From assembly GCA_051001975.1 (NCBI GenBank), contig JBPCMU010000121.1, forward strand, positions 1 through 50,960: DNA of 50,960 nt, written 5' to 3'. This document shows, in pieces, positions 24,870 to 33,399 of the stretch; the stretch's first letter is position 1, and each line of letters starts with the position of its first letter. A program made the translations under genes and the position numbers. Under the pieces are notes generated by a model. It made no database searches. It worked only from the letters and a program-made list of their open reading frames with translations, and was not told where the DNA came from. Origin of the DNA: DATAEG01 sp051001975 (GTDB taxonomy: Bacteria > Actinomycetota > Actinomycetes > Mycobacteriales > Jatrophihabitantaceae).

Positions 24870-25639
24870 AGGTCGCCGCCATCCAGCACGACATCGCCTG
24901 GGAAGACGCGGCCACCACCCGTGCCCGGCTGACACCACGGATCAGTGCGGCGACCGCGGCTGGAGCCCGGCTGATCGTGTTGACCGAGATGTTCGCGACC
25001 GGCTTCTCGATGCGCCCCGACCGGATTGCCGAAGATCGCGGCGGGCCCACGGAGTCGTGGCTCGTCGATCAGGCCCGGAGCTCAGGTAGCTGGATCGTCG
25101 GGTCGATCGCGCAGCGGGACTCCGCGGACGAGCGAGCGGTGAACGTGGCCGTGCTCGCCGACCCGGTCGGCAACACCCACCGTTACGAAAAGATCCATCC
25201 GTTCAGCTACGCCGGTGAGGACGAGCAGTACCGGGCCGGCGAGAAGCCGCTGGTGATCGAGATCGAGGGCGTCCGCACTGCGATTTTCATCTGTTACGAC
25301 CTGCGCTTCGCCGACGAGTTCTGGACGCTCGCGCCCGACGTGGACTGCTACGTCGTGCCGGCTAACTGGCCGGCGCCCCGGCGCGCCCACTGGAGCGCGC
25401 TGCTGCGCGCCCGGGCCATCGAGAACCAGGCCTACGTGATCGGCGTCAACCGGGTCGGCGCCGCCGGATTCCACCGCGACCTCCCGCACGCCGGCGACTC
25501 GGCGATCATCGACCCACTGGGATTGGTGCTCGTCGAGGCGAGCGAGGCTGAGACCACATTGTTCGCGGAGATCGATCCTGCGCGGGTGGCCAAGGTGCGC
25601 GCCGAGTTCCCGTTCCTCGCCGACCGGCGCGCGGTATGA
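24866..25639 (+). CDS. Carbon-nitrogen hydrolase, omega-amidase-like (YafV/Nit2 type)
   Basis: A 257-residue nitrilase-superfamily amidase with the full Glu-Lys-Cys triad: Glu in LTEMFATGF (~residue 44), Lys in YEKIHPFSYAGE (~residue 111) and Cys in FICYDLRF (~residue 145). The KIHPFS and CYDLRF contexts are those of omega-amidases, which hydrolyse alpha-ketoglutaramate or alpha-ketosuccinamate made by glutamine/asparagine transaminases. Its ATG overlaps the aminotransferase stop, so the two enzymes are very likely a functional pair that salvages keto acids. Confidence 0.87.
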   Translation: MKVAAIQHDIAWEDAATTRARLTPRISAATAAGARLIVLTEMFATGFSMRPDRIAEDRGGPTESWLVDQARSSGSWIVGSIAQRDSADERAVNVAVLADPVGNTHRYEKIHPFSYAGEDEQYRAGEKPLVIEIEGVRTAIFICYDLRFADEFWTLAPDVDCYVVPANWPAPRRAHWSALLRARAIENQAYVIGVNRVGAAGFHRDLPHAGDSAIIDPLGLVLVEASEAETTLFAEIDPARVAKVRAEFPFLADRRAV

Positions 25640-25926
25640 CCGAAGCCGGAGTCCTGCTCCGCGTGACGGAGCTGTTCGACGCGGTCGCCGACCGGGTCGC
25701 ACAAGTCGCGCAGGCGGTGGTGCCGGCCGATGTGCAGTGGCGGGTCTCGCAGACCGGCGCGGGTGCTTACCTGACGCTGGAGAAGCGAGTTGTCAGGCTT
25801 CGCGCCCTGCGTCGGCTGCACACCATCCGTTACCTGCAGGGTGTCGTCACGGAAATCCGATCTGAGTTAGAGTCACCCGCCGTCATGACTGTGGCGATGC
25901 GGCAGACCAGGGAGCCCCAATGCTGA
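25636..25926 (+). CDS. Small hypothetical protein linking amidase and ABC operon
   Basis: A 96-residue frame whose ATG overlaps the amidase stop (ATGA) and whose last codons overlap the first permease start by seven bases. The sequence looks alpha-helical and arginine-rich toward the C-terminus (VVRLRALRRLHTIRYLQ), without membrane segments. I do not recognise a family. Overlaps on both sides argue for a real gene; a promoter-like TAGAGT at 25868-25873 near its 3' end suggests the transporter is also transcribed separately. Confidence 0.5.
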   Translation: MTEAGVLLRVTELFDAVADRVAQVAQAVVPADVQWRVSQTGAGAYLTLEKRVVRLRALRRLHTIRYLQGVVTEIRSELESPAVMTVAMRQTREPQC

Positions 25927-26903
25927 AGTTCCTTGCCCGGCGGTTCGTCAACTACGTGATCCTGACGTTCATCGCCACCAGCCTGGCCTACATCCTGGCC
26001 TCCATGGCGTTCCATCCGGAACAGCGGTACCTCCAGCAGAACCCGCGGCCGTCACAGCAGGTCATCGACGAAAACCTCAACGAGATCAACGCGAACCCCA
26101 AGGTACCGGTCCTCAAGCGATACAAGAAGTGGGTCACCGGCGTCTTCCACGGCAACTTCGGCCGAGAGTTCCCGGGCAGCGACCAGGTCAGCACTGACAT
26201 CGGTCGCCGCGCGTTCGTCAGCCTCCGGCTGCTAATTCTCGGTACCGTGATCGGCACCGTCAGCGGTGTCCTGATCGGTGTGTTCGGCGCGGTGCGACAA
26301 CGAAAGGTCTTCGACCAGCTCAGCACGTTCTGGGCCTACGTCGTGCTCGCCTCACCGACGGTGGTGATCATCCTGCTGGTGCAGACCGTCGGCATTTACG
26401 TCAACCGGGCCGTTGGTGACCAGTCCTTCCTCCCACCCACCGGCGAGTACGACTCGAACCTGCACGGGATCGCCTTCTGGACCGACCGGGGCAGTCGGCT
26501 GGTCCTACCCACGATTGCGTTGTCCTTGGGCATCGCGGCGTTCTACAGCCGCTACCAGCGCAGCACCATGCTGGATGTGCTGGGCAGCGACTTCCTGCGC
26601 ACCGCGCGGGCCAAGGGGCTGACCCGGCGGCAGGCGCTGATGAAGCATGGCGTACGCACCGCGTTGATCCCGATGGCCACGTTCTTCGCCTATACCTTCG
26701 GTCTGCTCCTGGTCGGTGCGGTGTTCACGGAGAATCTGTTCAGCTGGCACGGCATGGGCGAGTTCCTCGTCTCGTCGATCAACAACCGAGATATCAACAG
26801 CACCGCCGCGGTGGCCTGCTTCACCGCGATCCTGGTGCTCATCTCCGGAATGCTGTCCGATGTCATCTACGCGGCGCTCGATCCGCGGGTGCGAGCGGGT
26901 TAG
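25920..26903 (+). CDS. Peptide ABC transporter permease (OppB/DppB type), system 1
   Basis: A 327-residue membrane protein of the BPD_transp_1 family with about six membrane segments: an N-terminal one (YVILTFIATSLAYILASM), a long extracytoplasmic loop (~35-95), then the core. The EAA loop is visible at ~220-240 (FLRTARAKGLTRRQALMKHG), the contact site for the ATPase. It forms the membrane channel with the following permease. GGGAG lies upstream of ATG 25920. First transporter gene of system 1, order B-C-(D+F fused)-A. Confidence 0.92.
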   Translation: MLKFLARRFVNYVILTFIATSLAYILASMAFHPEQRYLQQNPRPSQQVIDENLNEINANPKVPVLKRYKKWVTGVFHGNFGREFPGSDQVSTDIGRRAFVSLRLLILGTVIGTVSGVLIGVFGAVRQRKVFDQLSTFWAYVVLASPTVVIILLVQTVGIYVNRAVGDQSFLPPTGEYDSNLHGIAFWTDRGSRLVLPTIALSLGIAAFYSRYQRSTMLDVLGSDFLRTARAKGLTRRQALMKHGVRTALIPMATFFAYTFGLLLVGAVFTENLFSWHGMGEFLVSSINNRDINSTAAVACFTAILVLISGMLSDVIYAALDPRVRAG

Positions 26904-26914
26904 GGGCCGGCGAC

Positions 26915-27901
26915 ATGGTTACACCGCAGAACATCTTCGAGGTCGACGAGACCGGTGACGATTCGGACACACCGCTGGGCGAGGCCGGCCCGGCTCCGAC
27001 TCGCGAGTACGGCCGGTCCGGACTGATCATCCGGCGGTTCATCCGGAGCAAGTCCGGGCTGCTCGGCCTGGTGTTGTTGGTGGTCATCGCCGGGATAGCG
27101 ATAGTCGGCCCGATGCTCATCAAGTTCGGCCCGGCCGAGAACGACTTCGCCAACACGCTCTCCAAGCCGGGCGTCGGCGGGCACATCCTCGGCACCGACG
27201 CATCCGGCAGGGACATTCTGGTGCGGACGCTGATCGGACTGCGTAAGTCGCTGGCGATCGGGTTCTTCGCCGCGATCATCACCACCAGCATCGCCGCGGT
27301 CGCCGGCTCGTCCGCGGGCTACTTCGGCAAGTGGGTCGACGCGGCGATCGTCTGGGTGATCGACCTGCTGCTGGTGCTGCCGGCGTTCCTGGTGCTGGCC
27401 ATCCTCAGCCCGATCCTGGGCACCAAGGGCACCACCACCCACTGGTACACCCTCGGCGTCAGCCCGAGCATCTGGTTCCTGATAATCCTGCTGTCGATCT
27501 TCGGCTGGATGATCACCGGCCGGGTGATCCGCGGTATGACGTTCAGCCTGCGCGAGCGCGAATACGTGGCGGCGGCGAGGTTCATGGGCGTGCCGGCGCG
27601 GACGATCATCACCCGGCACCTACTGCCTAACATGGCGTCCCTGTTGATCGTGGACGTGACGATCAACGTCGCCGGCACGATTCTGGCCGAGACCGGCCTG
27701 TCGTTCTTCGGCTTCGGGGTGCAGCCTCCGGACGTCTCGCTGGGCACGGTGCTCAACGACAACCAGAACTTCATCACGACGGCCTCGTGGACGATCCTGC
27801 CCGCGTGTTTCGCGCTGATCGCCCTGCTGCTGTCGGTCAACCTGGTCGGCGACGCGCTGCGCGATGCCATCGACCCGACGTCGGGAGCGAGCCGGCTGTG
27901 A
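26915..27901 (+). CDS. Peptide ABC transporter permease (OppC/DppC type), system 1
   Basis: A 328-residue permease with an acidic cytosolic N-terminus (~45 residues), the OppC_N-type first membrane segment (GLLGLVLLVVIAGIAIVGPML), and about five further segments. The HILGTDASGRDILVRTLIG motif and the EAA loop (REREYVAAARFMGVPARTIITRH) are typical of DppC. It starts 11 bp after the partner permease stop. About 40 bp separate its stop from the fused ATPase gene. Confidence 0.92.
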   Translation: MVTPQNIFEVDETGDDSDTPLGEAGPAPTREYGRSGLIIRRFIRSKSGLLGLVLLVVIAGIAIVGPMLIKFGPAENDFANTLSKPGVGGHILGTDASGRDILVRTLIGLRKSLAIGFFAAIITTSIAAVAGSSAGYFGKWVDAAIVWVIDLLLVLPAFLVLAILSPILGTKGTTTHWYTLGVSPSIWFLIILLSIFGWMITGRVIRGMTFSLREREYVAAARFMGVPARTIITRHLLPNMASLLIVDVTINVAGTILAETGLSFFGFGVQPPDVSLGTVLNDNQNFITTASWTILPACFALIALLLSVNLVGDALRDAIDPTSGASRL

Positions 27902-27941
27902 GCACCGACCAGACGCACCTCCACCGAACGGAGCCGATCCA

Positions 27942-30053
27942 GTGACCATCGGGTTGACCGAGCCCACGCTCAATCCCGAGCAGCCCGACGACGCGCCGCT
28001 GCTCGAGGTCACCGATCTCACCGTGACCTTCCCCAGCGAGGCTGGCGCAGTCGAGGCTGTCCGCGGCGTCACCTATTCGGTGCGGCGCGGCGAGAGCCTG
28101 GCGATCGTCGGTGAGTCCGGCTCCGGAAAATCGGTGAGCTCCCTTGCGGTGATGGGCTTGCTGCCGGGCAGCGCGCAGGTCACCGGGGAGATCAAGTTCA
28201 AGGGCAAGGACCTCGTCGACATGAGCGACAAGGAACTGTCCCGGATCCGCGGCAAGGGCATCGCCATGGTGTTCCAGGACCCGCTATCCGCGCTCACCCC
28301 GGTCTACACGATCGGTGACCAGATCGCCGAGGCTTTGCTGATCCATCAGGACATCAAGAAGGACGCGGCGAACAAGCGAGCCATCGAACTGCTGCACGCG
28401 GTGGGCATCCCACGGCCCGATGTACGGGCGAAGTCGTTCCCGCATGAGTTCTCCGGTGGTATGCGGCAGCGCGCGATGATCGCGATGTCGATCGCCAACG
28501 ACCCCGAGCTGATCATCGCCGACGAGCCCACCACGGCGCTGGATGTGACGATCCAGGCGCAGATCCTCGAGGTGCTCAAGACGGCGCAGGAGATCACCGG
28601 TGCGGGCACGGTGCTGATCACCCACGACCTCGGCGTGGTAGCCGGGTTCGCCGATCGAGTCCTGGTCATGTACGCCGGAAAGCCGGTGGAGACGGGCACC
28701 GTCGACCAGATCTTCTACGAGCCGCGGATGCCTTACACCCTCGGCCTGCTCGGCTCGATCCCGCGGATGGATGTCAAGGAGAAGGAACCGCTGATCCCGA
28801 TCGAGGGCACTCCGCCTTCGTTGGTCAACTTGCCCAAGGGCTGCCCGTTCGCGCCACGATGCCCCATCAAGGTGAAGGAGTGCGTCGAGGTCGAGCCCAC
28901 CCTCAGTCCCACCGACGGAGAGAGGCACTTCGCCGCATGTCATCGCAGGGACATCATTGCGCTGCAGAAGATGACCAGCGATGACGTGTTCCCGCGCCCT
29001 GAGTTAACCGTCGCGCCGGTCGCGAAGGTGCCGAGGGAGCAGCGCACTGTGGCCCTGGAGGTCAGCGGTCTGGAGCGCAAGTTCGCGCTCACCAAGGGCG
29101 CGGTGTTCCGTCGCAAGGTGGGTGCCATCAGCGCCGTCGACGGCGTCAGCTTCGAGATCAGAGAAGGGGAAACGCTAGGCCTGGTAGGCGAATCCGGCTG
29201 CGGCAAGACGACCACGATCATGGAGATCATGTCGTTGGTCAAGCCACAGGCGGGCAACGTTGTGGTGTTGGGTAAGCAATCCGGATCGCTCAGCTCGAGC
29301 CAGCGCCGGAAGATGCGCGCCGACCTCACCATCGTCTTCCAGGACCCGATGGCATCGCTGGATCCCCGGTTGCCGGTCGGCGACATCCTGGCTGAGCCGA
29401 TGAAGGTGCAGAACGTCCCGGTCGCACGCCGCAGGGAACGGACTCGCGAGCTGCTGCGGATGGTCGGGCTGAACCCGGAACACGCGGCACGGTATCCGGC
29501 CGAGTTCTCCGGTGGGCAGCGCCAGCGCATCGGCATTGCCCGGGCGCTCGCCCTCGACCCGAAATTGATCGTCCTCGACGAGCCGGTGTCCGCCCTGGAT
29601 GTGTCGATCCAGGCCGGTGTGATCAACCTGCTCGACGAACTCAAGGGGCGGCTGGGGCTCTCGTATCTGTTCGTGGCGCACGATCTCTCGGTCGTTCGGC
29701 ACATTGCCGACCGGGTGGCGGTCATGTACCTGGGGCGGATCGTCGAGATCGGCGAGGTGACCACGATCTTCCAGCGGCCGACCCACCCGTACACCCAGGC
29801 GTTGCTGTCGGCAATCCCACTCCCTGATCCACATCGCGAGCGGGAACGCACCCGGGTGTTGCTGACTGGCGATCTGCCGAGCCCGTCCGACGTCCCGCCG
29901 GGCTGCCGGTTCTCGTCGAGATGCCCGAAGTACGCCAACGATCTGTCCGCGGACCAGAAGCACAAGTGCGAGACGGAGGATCCAGCTCTGATGCAGCGCA
30001 CCGGCGATCACCGGGATGCCTGCCATTGGGCTGAGGCACTGGACGTTTTGTGA
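27942..30053 (+). CDS. Fused double ATP-binding subunit of peptide ABC transporter (DppD-DppF), system 1
   Basis: A 703-residue protein with two ABC ATPases in one chain. The first (residues ~20-345) has GESGSGKS, FSGGMRQRAMIA and ADEPTTALD and ends in an oligo_HPY-type Cys segment (CPFAPRCPIKVKEC). The second (~365-700) has GESGCGKT, FSGGQRQRIGIA and LDEPVSALD and ends with CRFSSRCPKYAND. These segments may bind an iron-sulfur cluster, as shown for some Dpp/Opp ATPases. The fusion replaces the separate D and F genes found in system 2. GTG 27942 has GGAG eight bases upstream. Confidence 0.92.
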   Translation: MTIGLTEPTLNPEQPDDAPLLEVTDLTVTFPSEAGAVEAVRGVTYSVRRGESLAIVGESGSGKSVSSLAVMGLLPGSAQVTGEIKFKGKDLVDMSDKELSRIRGKGIAMVFQDPLSALTPVYTIGDQIAEALLIHQDIKKDAANKRAIELLHAVGIPRPDVRAKSFPHEFSGGMRQRAMIAMSIANDPELIIADEPTTALDVTIQAQILEVLKTAQEITGAGTVLITHDLGVVAGFADRVLVMYAGKPVETGTVDQIFYEPRMPYTLGLLGSIPRMDVKEKEPLIPIEGTPPSLVNLPKGCPFAPRCPIKVKECVEVEPTLSPTDGERHFAACHRRDIIALQKMTSDDVFPRPELTVAPVAKVPREQRTVALEVSGLERKFALTKGAVFRRKVGAISAVDGVSFEIREGETLGLVGESGCGKTTTIMEIMSLVKPQAGNVVVLGKQSGSLSSSQRRKMRADLTIVFQDPMASLDPRLPVGDILAEPMKVQNVPVARRRERTRELLRMVGLNPEHAARYPAEFSGGQRQRIGIARALALDPKLIVLDEPVSALDVSIQAGVINLLDELKGRLGLSYLFVAHDLSVVRHIADRVAVMYLGRIVEIGEVTTIFQRPTHPYTQALLSAIPLPDPHRERERTRVLLTGDLPSPSDVPPGCRFSSRCPKYANDLSADQKHKCETEDPALMQRTGDHRDACHWAEALDVL

Positions 30054-30233
30054 CCCTCGAGCTCTCGTCACGTGGGCGGGAGATGGGTTCGGTGCAACGT
30101 TCACGTACCGATCTGGCAACGACCGGGCGATCCGCTTGCCCGGGGCAGGGTCGCCGGTAAGTCTGTATCGATAGCGCACGGCTGCTCAGAAGGCGCGTGC
30201 TTGCTGTACCTCACCACGACAAGAGGAGGACGC

Positions 30234-31919
30234 GTGAGGCTGTCCAAGAAAACAACTGCGCTCGTTGGAGTTGCAGTTGCCGCGGCGATGGGGCTGAGTG
30301 CTTGCAGCTCCGGTGGCGGCGGCGGTAACAGCAGTAGCAACAACAAGAAGAAGCAGGCGAGCAACAACGCCAACCAGACCAACCCGCTCGCCTACGACCA
30401 GGTTCCCGACGGTGGCAACCTGCGGTGGGCAATCGACAGCTTCCCACCGAACTTCAATATCTTCGAGGTTGACGGCAACGAGCTCGGTATCTCGCAGCTT
30501 GTCACCTCGACCCTGCCCCCCGTTTGGCACTTCGACGCCGGCGGCAAGCCGACCCTCGACAAGGACGTTGTCGACAAGGCACAGATCACCAACCAGGACC
30601 CGCAGGTCGTGGAGTACCACATCAACCCGAAGGCTGTCTGGAGCGATGGCACCCAGATGACCTACAAGGACTTCCAGGGCATGTTCAACGCCCTGAACGG
30701 CAAGAACAAGGCCTACAAGGCTGCGTCGACGTCGGGTTACGACCAGATCGGGTCGGTGGAGCGTGGCGCCACCGACCAGGACGTGAAGGTGACCTTCGCG
30801 AAGGTCTACCCGGAGTGGCAGTCGCTGTTCAACCCGATCATCCCGGCCGCGCTGACCGCGACGCCGGAGTCGTTCAACACCGCGTGGATCAACGGTCCGG
30901 CGGTGTCGGGTGGCCCGTTCATCATCGACAAGATCGACAAGACCGCGAAGACGATCACCGTCAAGCGCAACGACAAGTGGTTCGGGCAGAAGCCGAAGCT
31001 GGACACCATCCAGTTCAAGGTCATCGACGTGTCGGCGCAGCCGAAGGCGTTCCAGGGTGACCAGGTCGACTTCTTCGACATCGGCTCGGACCCGGCCGCG
31101 TACAAGACCGCGCAGGCCACCCCGGACACCGACGTGCGCAAGGCCGGTGGGCCGAACTTCCGGCACATCGACCTGTCCAAGCGTGGCCCGCTGGCCGACC
31201 TCGCGGTCCGCCAGGCAGTCATGTTGAGCATGGACCGGGTGAACGACGCGAAGGCGATGTTGTCGGCGCTGGACTGGCCGGCGACCGTGCTGAACAGCCA
31301 CATCTGGATGAACAACCAGGCGCAGTACAAGTCCACCTGCGGTGACTACTGCAACCAGGACATCGCCAAGGCAGACAGCCTGTTGGAAGGCGCTGGCTGG
31401 AAGAAGGGCAGCGACGGTATCTACGCCAAGGACGGCAAGGCGCTGAACCTGTCGTTCGTGATCCCGGCCGGTGTCGCCTCCAGCGCCACCGAGGCCGGCA
31501 TCCAGCAGAACGCGATGAAGAAGGCCGGCATCAAGGTCACGCTGAAGACCGTTCCGTCCGACCCGTTCTTCTCCGACTACGTCATCCCGGGCAACTACGA
31601 CCTGACTATCTTCTCCTGGATCGGCACGCCGTTCCCGGTCAGCGGTGCCAAGCAGTTGTATGCGAGCACCGGTGAGTCGAACTACGGCAAGATCGGTTCC
31701 AAGGAGATCGACGACCTGCTCGACCAGGCCACCAGCACGCTCGACCCGAGCAAGGCAGATGACCTGACCTACGAGATCGACCAGAAGCTCTGGGAGGAAG
31801 GCCACTCCGTGACGCTGTACCAGCGCCCCGACCTGGTGGCCTGCAAGAAGAACCTCGTGAATGAAGGCGCCTTCGGCTTCGCCGACGTCGACTACACCAC
31901 GATCGGTTTCAAGAAGTAG
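30234..31919 (+). CDS. Peptide-binding lipoprotein of ABC transporter (SBP family 5), system 1
   Basis: A 561-residue solute-binding protein. It starts with a lipoprotein signal (VRLSKKTTALVGVAVAAAMG, lipobox LSAC, Cys ~24) and a Gly/Ser/Asn/Lys linker (GGGGGNSSSNNKKK). The mature part matches SBP_bac_5: WAIDSFPPNFN, VWSDGTQMTYKDF, and LADLAVRQAVMLSMDR. It would capture oligopeptides or similar solutes outside the membrane. It is the last gene of system 1, preceded by a 180-bp gap and GAGGAGG five bases before GTG 30234, so it may also have its own promoter, which is useful because binding proteins are needed in excess. A strong terminator follows. Confidence 0.92.
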   Translation: MRLSKKTTALVGVAVAAAMGLSACSSGGGGGNSSSNNKKKQASNNANQTNPLAYDQVPDGGNLRWAIDSFPPNFNIFEVDGNELGISQLVTSTLPPVWHFDAGGKPTLDKDVVDKAQITNQDPQVVEYHINPKAVWSDGTQMTYKDFQGMFNALNGKNKAYKAASTSGYDQIGSVERGATDQDVKVTFAKVYPEWQSLFNPIIPAALTATPESFNTAWINGPAVSGGPFIIDKIDKTAKTITVKRNDKWFGQKPKLDTIQFKVIDVSAQPKAFQGDQVDFFDIGSDPAAYKTAQATPDTDVRKAGGPNFRHIDLSKRGPLADLAVRQAVMLSMDRVNDAKAMLSALDWPATVLNSHIWMNNQAQYKSTCGDYCNQDIAKADSLLEGAGWKKGSDGIYAKDGKALNLSFVIPAGVASSATEAGIQQNAMKKAGIKVTLKTVPSDPFFSDYVIPGNYDLTIFSWIGTPFPVSGAKQLYASTGESNYGKIGSKEIDDLLDQATSTLDPSKADDLTYEIDQKLWEEGHSVTLYQRPDLVACKKNLVNEGAFGFADVDYTTIGFKK

Positions 31920-31942
31920 TCAGCAGCACCGAGTTACTACAC

Positions 31943-31974
31943 CCGAGGGCCCCGACGCGAGTCGGGGCCCTCGG
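31943..31974 (+). terminator. Strong terminator hairpin after system 1
   Basis: A perfect 14-bp stem CCGAGGGCCCCGAC / GTCGGGGCCCTCGG with a GCGA tetraloop, 23 bp after the binding-protein stop, followed by CCTTGT. It ends the first peptide transporter operon. The gap from here to the next gene (32253) holds a palindromic candidate operator and no gene. Confidence 0.85.
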
Positions 31975-32146
31975 CCTTGTGCTGCCGCCGTTGACCGCCG
32001 CCAAGGCAGCGAATCGTGTTTCGTGGGCGAGTCACCATCTCTTCGGGCGTGGTACGAGCACATAACAATTTGCGACCCGGAGCCCCGGTGGGCTTGTCAG
32101 ATCGGTCAGGCCGACTACCCTTCCACTCGCTGCGCATATCGTCACG

Positions 32147-32163
32147 TCGCAATTCGATTGCGA
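32147..32163. promoter_or_regulatory. Palindromic candidate operator of system 2
   Basis: TCGCAAT-TCG-ATTGCGA is a perfect 7+7 inverted repeat with a three-base centre, about 90 bp upstream of the first gene of system 2. A related half-site AATTTGCGA is found at 32068-32076. The AT-rich half-sites stand out in this GC-rich DNA and fit a dimeric repressor of the operon. No regulator gene is adjacent. Confidence 0.5.
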
Positions 32164-32252
32164 ACGCGTCGAGGGCGATACGGCGCGGCAGGTCTGCACC
32201 TACGCTCCGGATAGGCCAGCGCCAACCCGAATACCGAGGAGTGGTCGAGAGC

Positions 32253-33272
32253 ATGTCTTTGCCGGCGGGGGAACTCGAGGTCGTTACGTCGACCGCTCTT
32301 CCTGGCGATGGCAGCGACGGTCACCTGCCAGGTGCGATCGAGGGCCGGTCCCTGTTCCAGATCGCCTTCACGCAATTGCGCAGGGACAAGGTCGCGTTGG
32401 CCGGCGGCATCGTCGCCTTCCTCATCGTTCTGATCGCCGTCTTTGCCGGACCGCTCACGAAGCTGTACGGGCAGAGTCCGACGCACCAGAACGGCGGCGA
32501 TCCGAATCTCGTCAACCCGGACACCCTGATGCCCACCGGGACGTTCGGCGGCATCAGCGGCAGCCATTGGCTGGGCGTCATTCCGGTTACCGGCAACGAC
32601 GTTCTCGCGCAGTTGATCTACGGAGCACGTACGTCGCTGATCATCTCCGCATCGGCGACCACGTTGTCCCTGCTCCTCGGCGTCACCCTCGGCCTGATCG
32701 CCGGCTACTACCGCGGCTGGCAGGACTCGGTGATCGCCCGGGTAATGGACACCCTGTTGGCCTTCCCCACGTTGCTGTTCTCGATCGCGTTGCTCACCGT
32801 GTTCTCGATCGTGCCGTCATTCCTGGGAATGTCCGGCCAGGTGTTGCGCTTCGCCGTGATCATCTTCGTGCTCGGCTTCTTCGGCTTTCCCTACATCGGC
32901 CGGATCGTGCGCGGTCAGGTGTTGTCCATCAGGGAGAAGGAGTTCATCGACGCCTCGCGCAGTCTCGGCGCGTCGAACTACCGCATCATCACCCGCGAGA
33001 TCTTCCCCAACGTGCTGGGTCCGATCCTGGTCTACGCGACGTTGACGATCCCCAACTACATGCTCGGCGAAGCCGGTCTGTCCTATCTCGGCGTCGGGGT
33101 CAACCCGCCGACGGTCTCCTGGGGCCAGATGCTCAGCGACGCCGGAAACTACTTCCAGGTCGACCCCGCCTACCTTTTCTGCCCGGGCATCGCGATCTTC
33201 ATCTCGGTCATGGCGTTCAACCTGTTCGGAGACGGGCTGCGTGACGCACTCGACCCGAAGTCGACCCGCTGA
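32253..33272 (+). CDS. Peptide ABC transporter permease (OppC/DppC type), system 2
   Basis: A 339-residue permease with a ~50-residue cytosolic start, a first membrane segment (VALAGGIVAFLIVLIAVFAG), a long extracytoplasmic loop (~75-115) and about five more segments. The GVIPVTGNDVLAQLIYGART and EAA (REKEFIDASRSLGASNYRIITRE) motifs are typical. It is the first gene of system 2, order C-A-B-D-F. ATG 32253 is preferred; GTG 32241 is in frame. An operon-start position agrees with the palindrome upstream. Confidence 0.9.
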   Translation: MSLPAGELEVVTSTALPGDGSDGHLPGAIEGRSLFQIAFTQLRRDKVALAGGIVAFLIVLIAVFAGPLTKLYGQSPTHQNGGDPNLVNPDTLMPTGTFGGISGSHWLGVIPVTGNDVLAQLIYGARTSLIISASATTLSLLLGVTLGLIAGYYRGWQDSVIARVMDTLLAFPTLLFSIALLTVFSIVPSFLGMSGQVLRFAVIIFVLGFFGFPYIGRIVRGQVLSIREKEFIDASRSLGASNYRIITREIFPNVLGPILVYATLTIPNYMLGEAGLSYLGVGVNPPTVSWGQMLSDAGNYFQVDPAYLFCPGIAIFISVMAFNLFGDGLRDALDPKSTR

Positions 33273-33300
33273 TGTCGGCATGGACCTCCCCGCGCTTCAC

Positions 33301-33318
33301 CTGCGGCCACGGCCGCAG
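33301..33318 (+). other. Intercistronic hairpin between permease and binding-protein genes
   Basis: CTGCGGCC (33301-33308) and GGCCGCAG (33311-33318) are perfect reverse complements only two bases apart, in the 127-bp gap before the binding-protein gene. Such hairpins often serve as RNA-processing or partial-termination points that raise binding-protein mRNA relative to the permease. Confidence 0.4.
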
Positions 33319-33399
33319 CACCGCACAACGCAATGCAAGCAAGGCAACGACCGCAGGCCCATCTGCGGACGTAGGCACTAGAAAGGTGAGAATCGGCCG

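Noticed and set aside
30186..31805. 539-codon minus-strand frame opposite the system 1 binding-protein gene
   Set aside because: Shadow of a strongly supported gene; translation is Leu/Val/Arg-rich with no domain.
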